Assembly: GCA_019925095.2 (NCBI GenBank)
Contig: CM034394.1
Coordinates: 25,408,272-25,472,271, forward strand
Source of the DNA: Dendrolimus kikuchii
Taxonomy: Eukaryota > Arthropoda > Insecta > Lepidoptera > Lasiocampidae
Direction: 5' to 3'
Length of the DNA stretch: 64,000 bases
Part shown: piece by piece, positions 10,482 to 20,334 of the stretch
Position numbering within the stretch: position 1 is the stretch's first letter
Layout: each line of letters starts with the position of its first letter
Notes under the pieces: generated by a model
The model's input: only the letters and a program-made list of their open reading frames with translations
What the model was told of the DNA's origin: nothing
Databases searched by the model: none
Translations under genes and position numbers: made by a program

Positions 10482-10654
10482 CATACATACATACATACAT
10501 AACTTCACGCCAGTTCCCTTGCGGGGTAGGCACGAACAACAGAGCGCCATTTAGGCCCATTCTTACACACCTCACTTGCTTCTTTGACATTCATAACTCT
10601 TGTCATGCACACTCGTCTGTTCTTAAGGCTCCTGACATCACCCTCCGCTAGTAC
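10482..10654 (-). mobile_element. RTE-A 3' end, copy 3
   Basis: A reverse copy, truncated inside the 'DRVLAEGDVRSLK' region. Its tail is (CATA)n at the left. The 12-bp TSD atttatggtcta is exact (10470-10481 and 10655-10666), which makes the boundaries certain. Confidence 0.92.
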
Positions 10655-10666
10655 ATTTATGGTCTA

Positions 10667-10761
10667 AATGGGTATTTTATTAATTATCATCTGTCTTCGT
10701 ATTAGATACATATATAACACTCCGTTATACACAAATACACACATGAACTTAAAGACTAAAA
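10667..10761. other. Short unassigned spacer
   Basis: AT-rich, with nothing recognised. Confidence 0.3.
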
Positions 10762-10826
10762 TTGTATCTATTCATGTACAAAGTACGGTCTTATTGCTAA
10801 GAAGCGATCTCTTCCAGACAACTCCA
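10762..10826 (-). mobile_element. Retroposon F 3' fragment
   Basis: It contains 'ggtcttattgctaagaagcg' and 'atctcttccagacaac', the complement of the family's 'gttgcctggaagagatcgc' block. The (TATC)n tail is not preserved. Other copies lie at 25697, 42540, 56728 and 59236. Confidence 0.65.
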
Positions 10827-10973
10827 GTAATGAATTGAGATGATAATGTATAATGCGATGGTGTTATACGTAACATACATGTAGTACGAACTACTTATAT
10901 ATAGGTATATGCAGAAATTTTATATATTCACAAAACATTTAAAAAATTACATATAATCGAATACAATACAATT

Positions 10974-11210
10974 CAAAAGTGGATGGATGCAGAAATCGTG
11001 GAAGGCCACGACACACCTTCCATGATCAAATTGATCGTGTACTAGCAGAAGGTGATGTTAGGAGCCTTAAGAACAGACGAGTGTGCATGACAAGAGTTAT
11101 GAATGTCAAAGAGGCAAGTGAGGTGTGTAAGAATAAGCCTAAATGGCGCTCTGTTGTTCGTGCCTACCCCGCAAGGCAACTGGCGTGAAGTTATGTATGT
11201 ATGTATGTAC
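10974..11210 (+). mobile_element. RTE-A 3' end, copy 4
   Basis: Its frame encodes the last 69 residues of the RTE-A protein (MDGCRNRGRPRHTFHDQIDR to RQLA). The tail abuts REL-D copy 1. Both flanks contain 'tacaat', a short ambiguous TSD. The REL-D copy at 62180 reads 'aatacaataaaac' at the same place, which suggests that RTE-A landed just beyond the REL-D 3' end. Confidence 0.85.
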
Positions 11211-11685
11211 AATAAAAAAGAACTTAACTTATTTGTAATGTATTCTACCTATAGTCCCTCAAGAATATAAGTAGAAAACTGAGCCTAGATCACCGTCTTC
11301 TATGGGTAAGGTGCCCAGAAGGCTGGCTACGTTTCCTCGCTGGATCGCCATACTGATCCGTCGCCCGAGGTAAGAACCAGCCTTCTGATCACCTGAAGAG
11401 TCAATAAGTCGTTTTGATAAATTTTGGTAGAGGCTCATGGCCTCAGGACCCCACGGTCCAAGCGTCTCGCCAGCAAACGGCACAAACATAGAACTCTCAC
11501 TGAGGGTTGCATATTTGCGCCGCTTGAGTGATTCAGCTGTTTCCGCCGCCGAACCGGCTGATCTAGACGTGTTTGGTAAATGGGATGCGGCTAACGTGTC
11601 TACGCAAGTCGCATCCCACACCAAAGGCTTGCCACGCTGCCAGGGAATTAGAGTCATTCCGTCAGGACGCCTACCATCGTTTATA
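11211..11685 (-). pseudogene. REL-D retroelement endonuclease-like fragment, copy 1
   Basis: The reverse strand encodes, without a stop, DGRRPDGMTLIPWQRGKPLV, then WDATCVDTLAASHL, AAETAESLKRRKYATL, FVPFAGETLGPWGPEA, QRISMAIQRGNVASLLGTLP and its end near 11259. The RPDG...WDATCVDT spacing looks like the PD-(D/E)xK core of restriction-type endonucleases found C-terminal to reverse transcriptases in some non-LTR retroelements; this is from recollection. No RT domain remains, because the 5' side meets a Helitron at 11686. It is the best preserved of five copies. Confidence 0.7.
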
Positions 11686-11876
11686 TCTTAATATATATAA
11701 ATTACGTGTCACGTTGTTTGTCCGCGATGGACTCCTTAATTAAATTTGCACACCGTGTGCAGTTTGATCCAACTTGAAAGATAGGATAGCTTACATTTGG
11801 ACCCGGTAGGTGGCGCTGCAATCGGGTTCTAAATTTTATTTCTTCAGGGCAGAACAACGTCTGCTGGGACAGCTAG
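11686..11876 (+). mobile_element. Helitron-like element, complete ends
   Basis: It starts TCTTAATATATATAAATTAC and ends ...gctgggacagCTAG, inserted between A and T without target duplication, as Helitrons do. It has 'tggcgctgcaatcgggttct' near the 3' end. It is nearly identical to 25096-25304 except for an internal deletion after 'gactcctta'. It encodes no Rep/helicase and is non-autonomous. Confidence 0.85.
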
Positions 11877-12380
11877 TATTATTATATCTACAAAATATAT
11901 TTATAGATGATAATTGGAAAAAGGTGAAAGAAAAGACAGTAATGCAAATGAACGGTCAGTAAGATATAGAAGCAGGCCATACGTGGGTCATCTGCCTGTT
12001 TACCGACTTGCAATAAAAAAATTCTTCTGTAAGTCGGTGTCGAAGCCATACTTTCTTTACTAGACTATCTTTTTCGAAGACATTTTTGCAAAATTCTTTA
12101 CGAAGAGAGGAAACTCGTAGCAATAAATTTTTATGCGTATCATTTACATGCTCTGGAAAATTGGCCTGGCAACACCGTGATATGGGGCTATGGTATGGGC
12201 AGAGTTAAGCAATTACCCGCCCTCTCCCATCACACATGGCCAAACTTTGGCAGTTCATTATTATGCCGATGGGCGCAATTTAGGTTTGCCTCCCCTATAT
12301 AGTCGCTTCTGTTTGAAGTGTCGAATTTTATATGACTATCGATTTAAAATTGAACATATCAGTATTTATACGTTAAAGAG
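11877..12380. other. Unassigned DNA with RetB-like 3' end remnant
   Basis: At 11970-12020 the text 'gtgggtcatctgcctgttta' plus 'cttgcaataaaaaaa' resembles the RetB 3' end but is divergent. Nothing else was recognised. Confidence 0.4.
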
Positions 12381-12389
12381 GACAAAAGT

Positions 12390-12624
12390 ACATACATACA
12401 TACACATATAACTTCACGCCAGTTCGCTTGCAGCGTAGGCACGAACAACAGAGCGCCATTTAGGCTTATTCTTACAAACCACACTTGCTTCTTTGACATT
12501 CATAACTCTTGTCATGCACGCTCGTCTGTTCTTAAGGCTCCTGACATCACCCTCCGCTAGTACACGATCAATTTGATCATGGAAGGTGTGTCGTGGCCTT
12601 CCACGACTTCTGCATCCATCCACT
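12390..12624 (-). mobile_element. RTE-A 3' end, copy 5
   Basis: A reverse copy truncated at 'KVDGCRSRGRP'. The frame is intact to the end (DGCRSRGRPRHTFHDQIDR to ASELA). The exact 9-bp TSD gacaaaagt lies at 12381-12389 and 12625-12633. Confidence 0.92.
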
Positions 12625-12749
12625 GACAAAAGTGACCAAAGATAACAGAAATCTCGTCAATTTTGATGAGAATTCTGGTTATAAACTAAATGAATAATCT
12701 CTTTTATGAAACGCCAAAAAGTGTCTATAAAGGCACGCTTGACTGTCCA

Positions 12750-13236
12750 TCAAGGGGTGTTGGTGCCAACACTAATGTACAGCAGTGAAAGAAGAAGCAT
12801 GAAAGTAAAATAAATGCAGTTGAAATGAGAACTTTGAGAAGTATATATGAGGTAAGCATGAATTATATAATACGGAACAGTGTAATAAGGGAACGTTGTG
12901 GATTGAAAGAAGATGGTAATAACAAGAGTTGAAGAAGGAATGTTAAGGTGGTTTGGGCATGTAGAGAGGATGGATGAAAATAGAATCACAAAACAAGTGT
13001 ATGACAGTATTGTGAATGGTAGAGTTGATACCGGTAGACCACGACGTACACACCATGATCAAATAACAGAAGTGTTAAAACGAGGTCAGGTAAAAAGCAT
13101 ATCAAATAAACGTGCATCTATGAAGAGGTTAATGAGAGTAGATGAAGCGAAAGTTGTTTGTCAGGATCGTCGCAAGTGGAGATCTATAGTCTCTGCCCAC
13201 CCCCATGGGGAAAAGGCGTAATAATATGTATGTATG
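12750..13236 (+). mobile_element. RTE-A' subfamily 3' end, copy 1
   Basis: A diverged relative of RTE-A. The clean frame at 12913-13221 reads MVITRVEEGMLRWFGHVERM, ITKQVYDSIVNGRV, GRPRRTHHDQITEVLKRGQV and RKWRSIVSAHPHGEKA. The upstream part (12770-12912) is frameshifted, with pieces matching 'ESRINAVEMRTLRSI'. It ends with a short ATGT tail. The same subfamily occurs at 21612-22075. Confidence 0.8.
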
Positions 13237-13994
13237 AATTATGTAGAAATATTACTAATTCAAAAATGCTGTCATTTTTAGTACTTTCATTATATAATTT
13301 TTGAGATTCAATTATTCAAGATTCATTGATTATTCCATTACATACAGGGATTTACACTAAAAATAAAATTGTGTGTGTGCGGTTCACATGCAGTAGAAGT
13401 GATATCTCAGAGAGAATATACTCACAGATAATTGAAGACATGACTGAATGAAAGGGATATGTTACAATTGGTAAATATTGATAAATTGGCCTACAAAGCT
13501 CTTTTACTATCACTTTGCTACACATATAACTCCTTCATTACTTACTATTTTCAAAATCAAATTAAAAAAGCGTTGTTTTAAGTTCTAATATGGTTTTCTT
13601 GCCTGTTTACATTACATATTTTACACATTACATTTTCCTTTAACGTATTTTTTTTATGTCACATAACTCCTTCATTTACTCATGTCTGCAATTCTTCTCC
13701 AACTTTTATTTATATAAATATAATTCCTTTAGCCTACATCCGTCAACATATTATAATTCAAAATATTCAATCTAAATTACACTTTAAAGCACTACCATAC
13801 AGTTCAAAATTCAATGCACTGTTGCGCACAATTTCCTTTGATCTAGGTATAAAAGAATATCTGCTTTAAATATGTAAAGATAGAGCTAAAATTCATTTGT
13901 AATCTTTTAAGTTTTATTTAAATTGAAAATCAATACTAACAGGTAAAAAGAAATGAGTTTTATTTCGAATTAAATAAGGTTGAATTTTATGTGT
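13237..13994. other. AT-rich DNA, nothing recognised
   Basis: No repeat or coding feature was identified. Confidence 0.45.
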
Positions 13995-14085
13995 TTATCT
14001 CTTTTTAGTGTCACTTTTTCGTTTCATCAATTTTCAAATCACAACGATTCTAAAGAAGTTTCACTTTAATATCATCCTTAATGTT
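13995..14085 (-). repeat. Dispersed repeat U, fragment
   Basis: The segment 'tagtgtcactttttcgtttc' and 'caaatcacaacgattctaaa' is the reverse complement of 41200-41275. The family is unclassified. Confidence 0.6.
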
Positions 14086-14156
14086 GTATAAATTTGCGAC
14101 ATATCATAATTTTAACTGGTGGCGCCAACTGTGATTGCAGAATGTGTTTTGAGTTA

Positions 14157-14987
14157 GCGCTTGGCCACAACGCTGCGGTGCGACGACACATCGCAAAAAC
14201 AACGTCGCACCGCAACTAAAAAATATCATCATTTCACGCTAATTGACAGTTCGGTGGTTGTAGTGCGATTGGAATTGTAGTGACTTCATTTATTCGAGAA
14301 GGAATACATGTCCCCGCAAGAGTACGGTGCCGCGGCTAGCTTGTTCGGGCGTCTAGACGTAACTGTCGTAATCGACTGACTGTGGCTCTGTAACTGTGTG
14401 GCTAACCGTATAATATAATAATATCAGCCCATAAATGCCCACGCTTCTCCAAGGTGACTTGGCAGGTTTGACACATCGGTTATCTTGATTTGCAGGTTGC
14501 AACACGATGTTTTTCTTCACCGTTGTTAGCACGTGGTAATTTTTAACAATACGCTCATTAGTAGGTCAGAAATACTACCTAAGTGGTGCATGCGTTCTGA
14601 CCAGGATTAAACCCGCGCCCGTTCAGTCGGGGGCGCGTGCGTTAGCCATTACGCTACCACGACTACACTACATTGCTAACCGTGCTAGGCGCAAACCTCT
14701 TTAAGCTCCATGTTTTTTCGATTTGGTACATCTACAATTGCATAAAGCATCGTACAAATGACGCTGACCAACAGTTCAATTCTTAACGAAACATGGATCA
14801 CTTTAGACATCTTCTTCTTATTTACATTAAGACGCATAAACAAAGAAGAAAGTGTTAGGTGAATCCATTTTTAAATATTATCAAAATTTGTACGATGCGG
14901 TGAGGCATCGGAAAATTCTACTACGCGTTGTACGATGTTGCAGATTGCTGCGGTGCGGCATCGTACCGCAGCATTGTGGCCTACCCC
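14157..14987. mobile_element. TTA-flanked GC-rich MITE, copy 2
   Basis: Left end GCGCTTGGCCACAACGCTGC; right end in reverse GGGGTAGGCCACAATGCTGC. The arms continue as GCGGTGCGACG and similar. TTA flanks lie at 14154-14156 and 14988-14990. A SINE-H lies inside (14410-14674), so without it the element is about 560 bp. PIF/Harbinger origin is inferred only from the TTA duplication and inverted ends. Confidence 0.65.
14410..14674 (-). mobile_element. SINE-H copy 2 inside MITE
   Basis: In reverse it starts gtcgtggtagcgtaatggct, has the boxes TGGCTAACGCACG and GGTTTAATCC (a decayed B box), and ends 'gggcatttatgggctgatat' plus an ATT-rich tail. The exact 9-bp TSD gctaaccgt lies at 14401-14409 and 14675-14683. 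It is the best-bounded SINE-H copy, about 265 bp. Confidence 0.9.
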
Positions 14988-14990
14988 TTA

Positions 14991-15361
14991 CATTTTTTGT
15001 TGAGCGATTGTCATTCTTTAGTAGTCTTCATGGTCATGACTTCCCCCTTTCTTAATGAGGATGAAAGGTTTTTTTTAACGAAGCCGAATGTGGGCGTTTG
15101 ATATGATAATTTGGAAGGGGTTGATTGTACGTATTTTTACTCTTATTGGAATAAATTGTTGTTTTCAAAGGGTTTCTTTGAAAAGTTCTTTACGGATAAT
15201 AAGATTGTTTTGGCAATAGGGTAACGACTCGTCTTCTTTTGAGGGCTGTATCTATATCTGAACATCTATGTTTTCAATTGTTGTGGATCAATACTCCCTA
15301 AGGAAGCCATATTTGTTTTTAGCTCTATAAAATTAGAGAGAACTAATAGGAATGAGTGAGA
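14991..15361. other. Unassigned DNA
   Basis: No feature was recognised; the ORF over 14852-15055 overlaps the MITE end and is chance. Confidence 0.4.
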
Positions 15362-15440
15362 TGAGTGGCGCCGTCTTGGGGAGGCCTTCTTCCAGCAGTG
15401 GACTACGAATAGCTCACGACGAATAGGAGTAATGAATTCA
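15362..15440 (+). mobile_element. LINE T 3'-end fragment
   Basis: 'gtcttggggaggccttcttc' and 'cagcagtggactac' match the very common insect LINE 3' end in which the coded 'WGGLLPAV' text precedes the UTR. Reverse copies lie at 24640 and 50848. Confidence 0.55.
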
Positions 15441-15835
15441 CAATACGAAATACAACTACGTTCTTCTTTTGCTTGTTGTAGTTATATTATTCTTAGTATT
15501 ATAGTAGCTTATATATTTAAACTTATATATGTATTTAATTTCTTTCATTTATTCAATGCTTAATGTAAATACATAGACATGATTATATATTAAACCTTTT
15601 AAGGTATATCATGATATTGTAAATTAAAAAATAAACATTATATATGTATATCAGTACTATTAGTGACAGTCGCTTCTTGTATGGAAATTAAACTCGATAT
15701 AAAGGATTGTATGATTATTATTATTAAATTAGAAATATACATGAAGAAGTAATTACAAATTGTGCGAGAGAGTCGAGAGAGAGAGAGGTAAGTAGTCAAT
15801 GTGAATTGAGTTTGAACAATTAATATGAAGAATAT
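15441..15835. other. AT-rich DNA with short GA run
   Basis: A small (GA)n run lies near 15774-15788. Nothing else was recognised. Confidence 0.4.
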
Positions 15836-15899
15836 CCCGCGTACCGTCCGACGCCTAGCTGCTAATTGTGCTAGCTATGGGCGTCGGCGGTATGCGGGG
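15836..15899. other. GC-rich imperfect hairpin
   Basis: The left arm cccgcgtaccgtccgacgcc and the right arm ggcgtcggcggtatgcgggg pair with a few mismatches around a loop near 'tgctaattgtgct'. It stands out from AT-rich surroundings. It could be a MITE relic or a folded RNA; no evidence separates these. Confidence 0.5.
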
Positions 15900-16271
15900 C
15901 GCGGAGAGTAGGTGTGCTCCGGCGGGCGGGTCAGGGGGTGCTCTCTGTCCGCAACAAGTACTGTTATTATTTAATTATTATACAATTATCAATTATTACT
16001 AAAATCTACATATATTGTCTAGTGTCAAAATGTGTCATTTAAATAGTCGTTATTTGAATAATACGTCTTCTTCATCAAAAAGATCTTTAATTTAGCTTTA
16101 AATTCAGTCATAGTTGTAATGTTTTTAAGAAAGAGAGGTACTTTGTTGTATATTTTTATATCCATAACAAAAATACTGTTCATTCATCTATCATATAACT
16201 ATATTTGTACTGGACATACTATGTATAATATCGACATTAATTAATTAAATTATTAGTATATAGTAGTAGTA
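15900..16271. other. Unassigned DNA
   Basis: Apart from a GC-rich tail to 15950, nothing was recognised. Confidence 0.35.
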
Positions 16272-16468
16272 GTAAAGTATGTCGCCATAACAACTTTGAG
16301 TTCTGTTCCGGCATTAGTGACCAGGTTCCAGTCTCCGTTAAGAGAGCAGCAGCGCATTTGTAACACCTTTAGTGTTGCAAATGTCCATAGGCGATGGTAA
16401 CCGCTTTCCATCGAGTGAGCCGTCTGCCTGTCTGCTGAACTCCAGCAATAAAAAAAAAATAAAAAAAC
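16272..16468 (+). mobile_element. RetB retroposon, 5'-truncated
   Basis: It starts at 'taaagtatgtcgcc', about 115 bp into the family, and runs through 'ggttccagtctcc' and 'gatggtaaccgctttccatc' to a long A-rich tail. Confidence 0.82.
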
Positions 16469-17080
16469 TTTTTGTCATATTATTCGTAATAAAGCAAATC
16501 CATTACCAGTCGTCGACAGACGACAATTGAAAAGCATTATTTACTCAAAATGGTTCCTCGCGAGGAAATTTCAAGATTAAAGCTGAACTCGCTGATAATA
16601 ATATGAAAACATTACACCCAACCGTCCTCTGTCCCATTACCGAACATTTACTTACTGAGTATAAATTACCCAGTTATGAATAAATTTCGCATAAAACTCG
16701 GAAGTGCACCTTTACATGACGACGAGGATGGCAGCATGCAAGAAAGAGCGGAAACGAAAGAGACGAAAGACATGGGGTGAGTCGTAATCCGAAAATTTCA
16801 TTAAGAAGTCAGGCTATCCGAACAGTTTGCTGATATCTAGAATATTCTGGCCGCCTTATTAAGAGGCGGAGTGGAAATTTCATCCATTCCTCGGGATGAT
16901 TTTAATATAGTGCCTCTTTAAAGATGCAATTATGCGAGATATCTGCGGGAACTTTTGCGATTTTCCAATGAGTCGTTGCGGGTTGATTAGGGTAGGGACA
17001 TTTTAACAGTTTGTCTCAGCGGTTACCCTGTTCTTCTTGCGTTTGTGTATTGCAGTTTTTGAGTGTTTGCATTTGAGCGG
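16469..17080. other. Unassigned DNA
   Basis: Moderately GC-balanced sequence with no repeat copy recognised. Possible exon-like triplets near 16710-16780 have no flanking support. Confidence 0.35.
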
Positions 17081-17613
17081 TTTTTTTTTTATTGCATGAG
17101 ATCAGCAGACAGTTGCTAGTCTGTCGGTTTTTTATAGGATTCATTTCGGAGAGTGTGCGGTTGAACTGTTTGACCTGATTCCCCCTACACCATTCCATCT
17201 TCGGACCACAAGACGCTCTGGTTTGCGCCATCGTTTCACAGTGGAAACGCTACCAGTGCGTACGAAACGTTTCGCCTCCACGTTCCTTCTGCGTACGGCA
17301 GAATTGTGGAATGCACTACCAGAGTCCGTGTTTCCAGAAAAGTACAATCCGGGAATCTTCAAGTCTCGTGTGAATAGGTATTATCTAGGTAAGCGTGCTC
17401 CATCTTCGACCGCATCATCGTCCGGCACTGGACGTGATCGTGGTCAAACGCAAACCTATCTATAATAAATAAAAATAAAAATAAAGACAGGCAGGCGGCC
17501 CACTTGATGGAAAGCGGTTACCATCGACTATGGACATTTGCAACACCAAAGTTGCTACAAATGCGCTGCTGCTCTCTTAAGGGAGACTGGAACCTGGCCA
17601 CTAATGCCGGAAT
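17081..17613 (-). mobile_element. RetB copy split by a CR1-like insertion
   Basis: The T run and 3' end lie at 17081-17112, and the rest of the element at 17491-17613 (gcaggcggcccacttgatgg onwards). It is truncated at 'actaatgccggaata'. The interruption is the LINE fragment 17113-17484. Before that insertion this was a single copy of about 155 bp. Confidence 0.82.
17113..17484 (+). mobile_element. CR1/Jockey-like LINE 3' end
   Basis: An open frame from 17115 to the stop at 17463-17465 encodes the reverse-transcriptase ORF's C-terminal tail: FYRIHFGECAVELFDLIP, FHLRTTRR, RTAELWNALPESVFPEKYNP, FKSRVNRYYLGKRAPSS. 'RTxxLWNxLPxxVFP..Y....FK..VNR' is characteristic of such lepidopteran LINE proteins. 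The UTR is only about 19 bp of (AATAA)-like repeats. The TSD (a)gacag lies at 17107-17112 and 17485-17490. The frame is uninterrupted, which suggests a recent insertion. Confidence 0.82.
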
Positions 17614-17649
17614 ACAAGCGTGGTGTTTAATTTCGTGTTTCGGTAACTT

Positions 17650-18123
17650 GTATTTTTTACAAGCTTTTATTTAATTTGCAATGGATGTACCTATGTATGT
17701 ATGTATGGAATCTTGCAAGTTAAATTTGACCAACTTCCCGGTTTCTGATTGAGCTGAAATTTTGCACGCATATGTATATCGCGTAACATACATACATACA
17801 TACATACATAACTTCACGCCAGTTCCCTTGCGGGGTAGGCACGAACAACAGAGCGCCATTTAGGCCCATTCTTACACACCTCACTCGCTTCTTTGACATT
17901 CATAACTCTTGTCATGCACACTCGTCTGTTCTTAAGGCGTAACAATGTAATAATATGGTACCATGCAGCTAATCTGATGATGGTGTCCGAAGGTAGCCAT
18001 AGGAACTCCTGTACTAAACAAGATAGACCCATCGTGTTTGGGCTCGTTTTAATTATCTTGGCTAGCACTCTGCTGCTGAATGATATCCAGGATCTAAAAG
18101 CTTATATTTACAAACCTTTTTAA
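17650..18123. repeat. Dispersed repeat N, copy 1, split by RTE-A
   Basis: It begins 'caagcttttatttaatttgc', includes 'aatcttgcaagttaaatttg' and 'ttttgcacgcatatgtatat', and resumes after RTE-A with 'gtaccatgcagctaatctga', ending in 'ctttttaaaaaagctttt'. It is over 85% similar by eye to 21255-21590. The class is unknown: no terminal repeats are convincing, although both ends carry AAGCTTTT in opposite orientation. Confidence 0.7.
17788..17936 (-). mobile_element. RTE-A 3' end, copy 6
   Basis: A reverse copy truncated at 'LKNRRVCMTR'. The duplication gcgtaac lies at 17781-17787 and 17937-17943. The uninterrupted target sequence is visible in the sister repeat at 21390 ('ttacgtgacaatgtaata'). 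Confidence 0.88.
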
Positions 18124-18126
18124 AAA

Positions 18127-18270
18127 AGCTTTTTTTATTTTTAGCATGAGTTCAGCAGACAGGCAGACGGCCCACCTGATGGAAAGGGGTTACCATCGCC
18201 TCTGGACATTTGTAACTGTGGATTGTTTTCTCGCCTCTTGTAAATTGTATTCTTTCCCCATTCCTGCTAC
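18127..18270 (-). mobile_element. RetB copy with large internal deletion
   Basis: It has the T-rich 3' end and motif (ttcagcagacaggcagacgg) at the left and the head region (attctttccccattcctg) at the right. About 170 bp of the middle is missing, replaced by 'gtaactgtggattg'. Confidence 0.7.
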
Positions 18271-18403
18271 ATATTGTTTGCTAAGAATTTATGATACTAT
18301 TTGTGCTGTGTATTGATTTTTTCGACCGATTACTGGGTTTACTTTTGTTCACAGAAGTATGTCTGACATTGACAGACAAACTATTATGTATACATACGTT
18401 CAG

Positions 18404-18520
18404 GAACAGAAAGAAAGAATATTAACTCCTGCAGTAGACAGCCAGTTATAAGAAATATCTAAACTAACCATATCTAGGTGGTAGGTCATTTATCCGTTTC
18501 AATAGCTACTATTCAATCAA
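18404..18520 (+). mobile_element. Decayed RetB head fragment
   Basis: Recognisable words are 'ttcaggaacagaaagaaaga', 'tcctgcagtagacagccagt' and 'taggtggtaggtcatttatc'. It is strongly diverged, so it is much older than the other copies. Confidence 0.5.
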
Positions 18521-18616
18521 TTCAAGTATTTCATTTAATTTGTTGTAATACATTTGGATATCAATTTTAGCCTACAGTGTCCCTTCTTCAAATAACTTAA
18601 GTCTAATTTCACAATT

Positions 18617-18862
18617 TTGCCAGGTGGTAGGGCGTTTGCCCGACTGGATGGCTACCACCCCTGGTCTAAAGTATGTCGCCATAACAACCTTGAGCTGTGT
18701 TCCGGCTTTAGTGACCAGGTTCCAGTATTCCTTAAGAGAGCAGAAGCGCATTTGTAGCACCTTTGGTATTGCAAATGTCCATAGGTGATGGTAACCACTT
18801 TCCATCAAGTGGGCCGTCTGCCTGTCTCCTGAACTCCTGCAATAAAAAAATTAAAAAAATTG
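18617..18862 (+). mobile_element. RetB retroposon, 5'-truncated
   Basis: It starts at 'ttgccaggtggtagggc', as does the copy at 40283, and ends caataaaaaaattaaaaaaa. The shared start may mark a preferred RT stop or a subfamily. Confidence 0.84.
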
Positions 18863-18957
18863 TCCGTGTGCGCAATTTGCTTAAAAATGTATATATATAT
18901 TTCTGATATATCAGTGTATAGTACACATATTACCTTTGATAAAGGCACTTCTAGCGT

Positions 18958-19093
18958 AACAGAAAGAAAGAAAGAAAATGCTTTATTCAAGGCGAAAGAC
19001 AGAAATAAATCAAATAGTAAAAGAATAGAAAGGAGAAAAGTCCTAAAATCGACCCCAATTAGCCAACAAGGCCAGCACCGTTCTCCTGTCTAG
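18958..19093 (-). mobile_element. Retroposon E-like 3' end
   Basis: (GAAA)n followed by 'atgctttattcaaggcg' is the complement of a 3' end 'aataaagcat(TTTC)n', a form common in Lepidoptera. The body (gaccccaattagccaacaag) is not found elsewhere in the window. Confidence 0.5.
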
Positions 19094-19152
19094 GAACAAA
19101 AAGTCACCATATAATAACATGATTTATTCACAAGTGTCCAATGACACAAGTA

Positions 19153-19814
19153 CAGTCGCGGAATGAAAATGTTCGTCACCTTAAAGTCGACTTTTGCTTT
19201 CACGAGTACAAGTAACGATACTGCCAACATTTTAATAAATGTTACGATGTTACGTAAAATTGCAATGTTGGCAATACCAGACGCTGCTATTACAATAAGA
19301 AACAAAGAGGATATAATGAGTACGCTTAACATAAATATTATAACCAATAAAACGACGGCCTCTATGGTTGAGCGGGTTAAGCGTTTGCCGGCCTAATTCA
19401 CTCCAACGCAGAGGCTCGATTCCTGGTATAGTAAATTTCGGAAACGTATTTTTTCCGTTATTTACTGTGGTCTGGGTGTCTGAGATCGGGCCCAGAGTAG
19501 TCCGTTATATATTACCCATAACACGAGCGTAACTTGCTTAATTTGATGATATACAATATGGTGTTTGTCTGCTGATTATTATTAATATTATTATATATTA
19601 CTAATAAAATCATTTTACATGTCTAAACAATCTTCTTAAACAAGATAGAATATCACACATCTATGACTTAAATAATTTTAAACTTGATTGTCAAACAGTT
19701 AAACATCATTTTCTGTGGAACAATCTGTTCTGTGACTTAGTTTGAAAAGGTAACATGTACTCGCGGAACGTTGAATGAATTTGAAAATTGGCGAGCATTT
19801 TCATACCACGACTG
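19153..19814. mobile_element. Tc1/mariner-like MITE carrying SINE-G
   Basis: The left end CAGTCGCGGAATGAAAATGT and the right end in reverse CAGTCGTGGTATGAAAATGC are inverted repeats (about 17 of 20 identical). They are flanked by TA at 19151-19152 and 19815-19816. A TA duplication and CAGT ends fit Tc1/mariner. It has no transposase. SINE-G copy 3 sits inside. Confidence 0.65.
19350..19590 (+). mobile_element. SINE-G copy 3
   Basis: The head is gacggcctctatggttgagc, then a B-box region partly deleted ('gaggctcgattcctggt' lacks the GGTT), then 'gtctgggtgtctgagatcgg' and 'cataacacgagcgtaacttg', ending in ATT repeats. A likely imperfect duplication is ccaataaaac and ctaataaaat on the two sides. 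Confidence 0.82.
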
Positions 19815-19816
19815 TA

Positions 19817-20334
19817 AATGACAACTAAACTATATCAGGTTGATCGCGTTTATCACAAACGTACATTTGATTGATGACCCAAAATTCTAAACATAAATAG
19901 AAGCCAATCAATTACCGTCGTTCACATAATCACATTTAGTGTTGGCGAAAGGAAATCAAATAAATACGAAACAAACGAGAGCAAGGGAGATGGCGAAATA
20001 AGAAAAACAAACTTCCATCAGTCGGGGCGGACTCATCGTACAAATTAGAAGTTGGTGTCCCGAAAAAATAAACAACGGACCACGGTTTTAATTGTAAATT
20101 GAATTAAAATCGAAAATCAACTTAGGTGGAATTTCGGTGGGTGAATTTTAGGAGGTCGCTAATGACGGGGGTGAACTGGGTGAATCGAATTTCAAAAGTT
20201 GCGGGCTTTTTTTTTTATTAACCGAATGTTATGAGCGTAATTAATGGTGGTCATGTTACGTTGCCTGCGTTTTTTTTAGATTACCGGGAAATAATTCGGT
20301 GATTTGGCGCTTTGAAGTTGTGTAATGGGATTTA
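19817..20334. other. Unassigned DNA
   Basis: No repeat match was seen. The stretch has mixed composition and no supported ORF. Confidence 0.4.
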
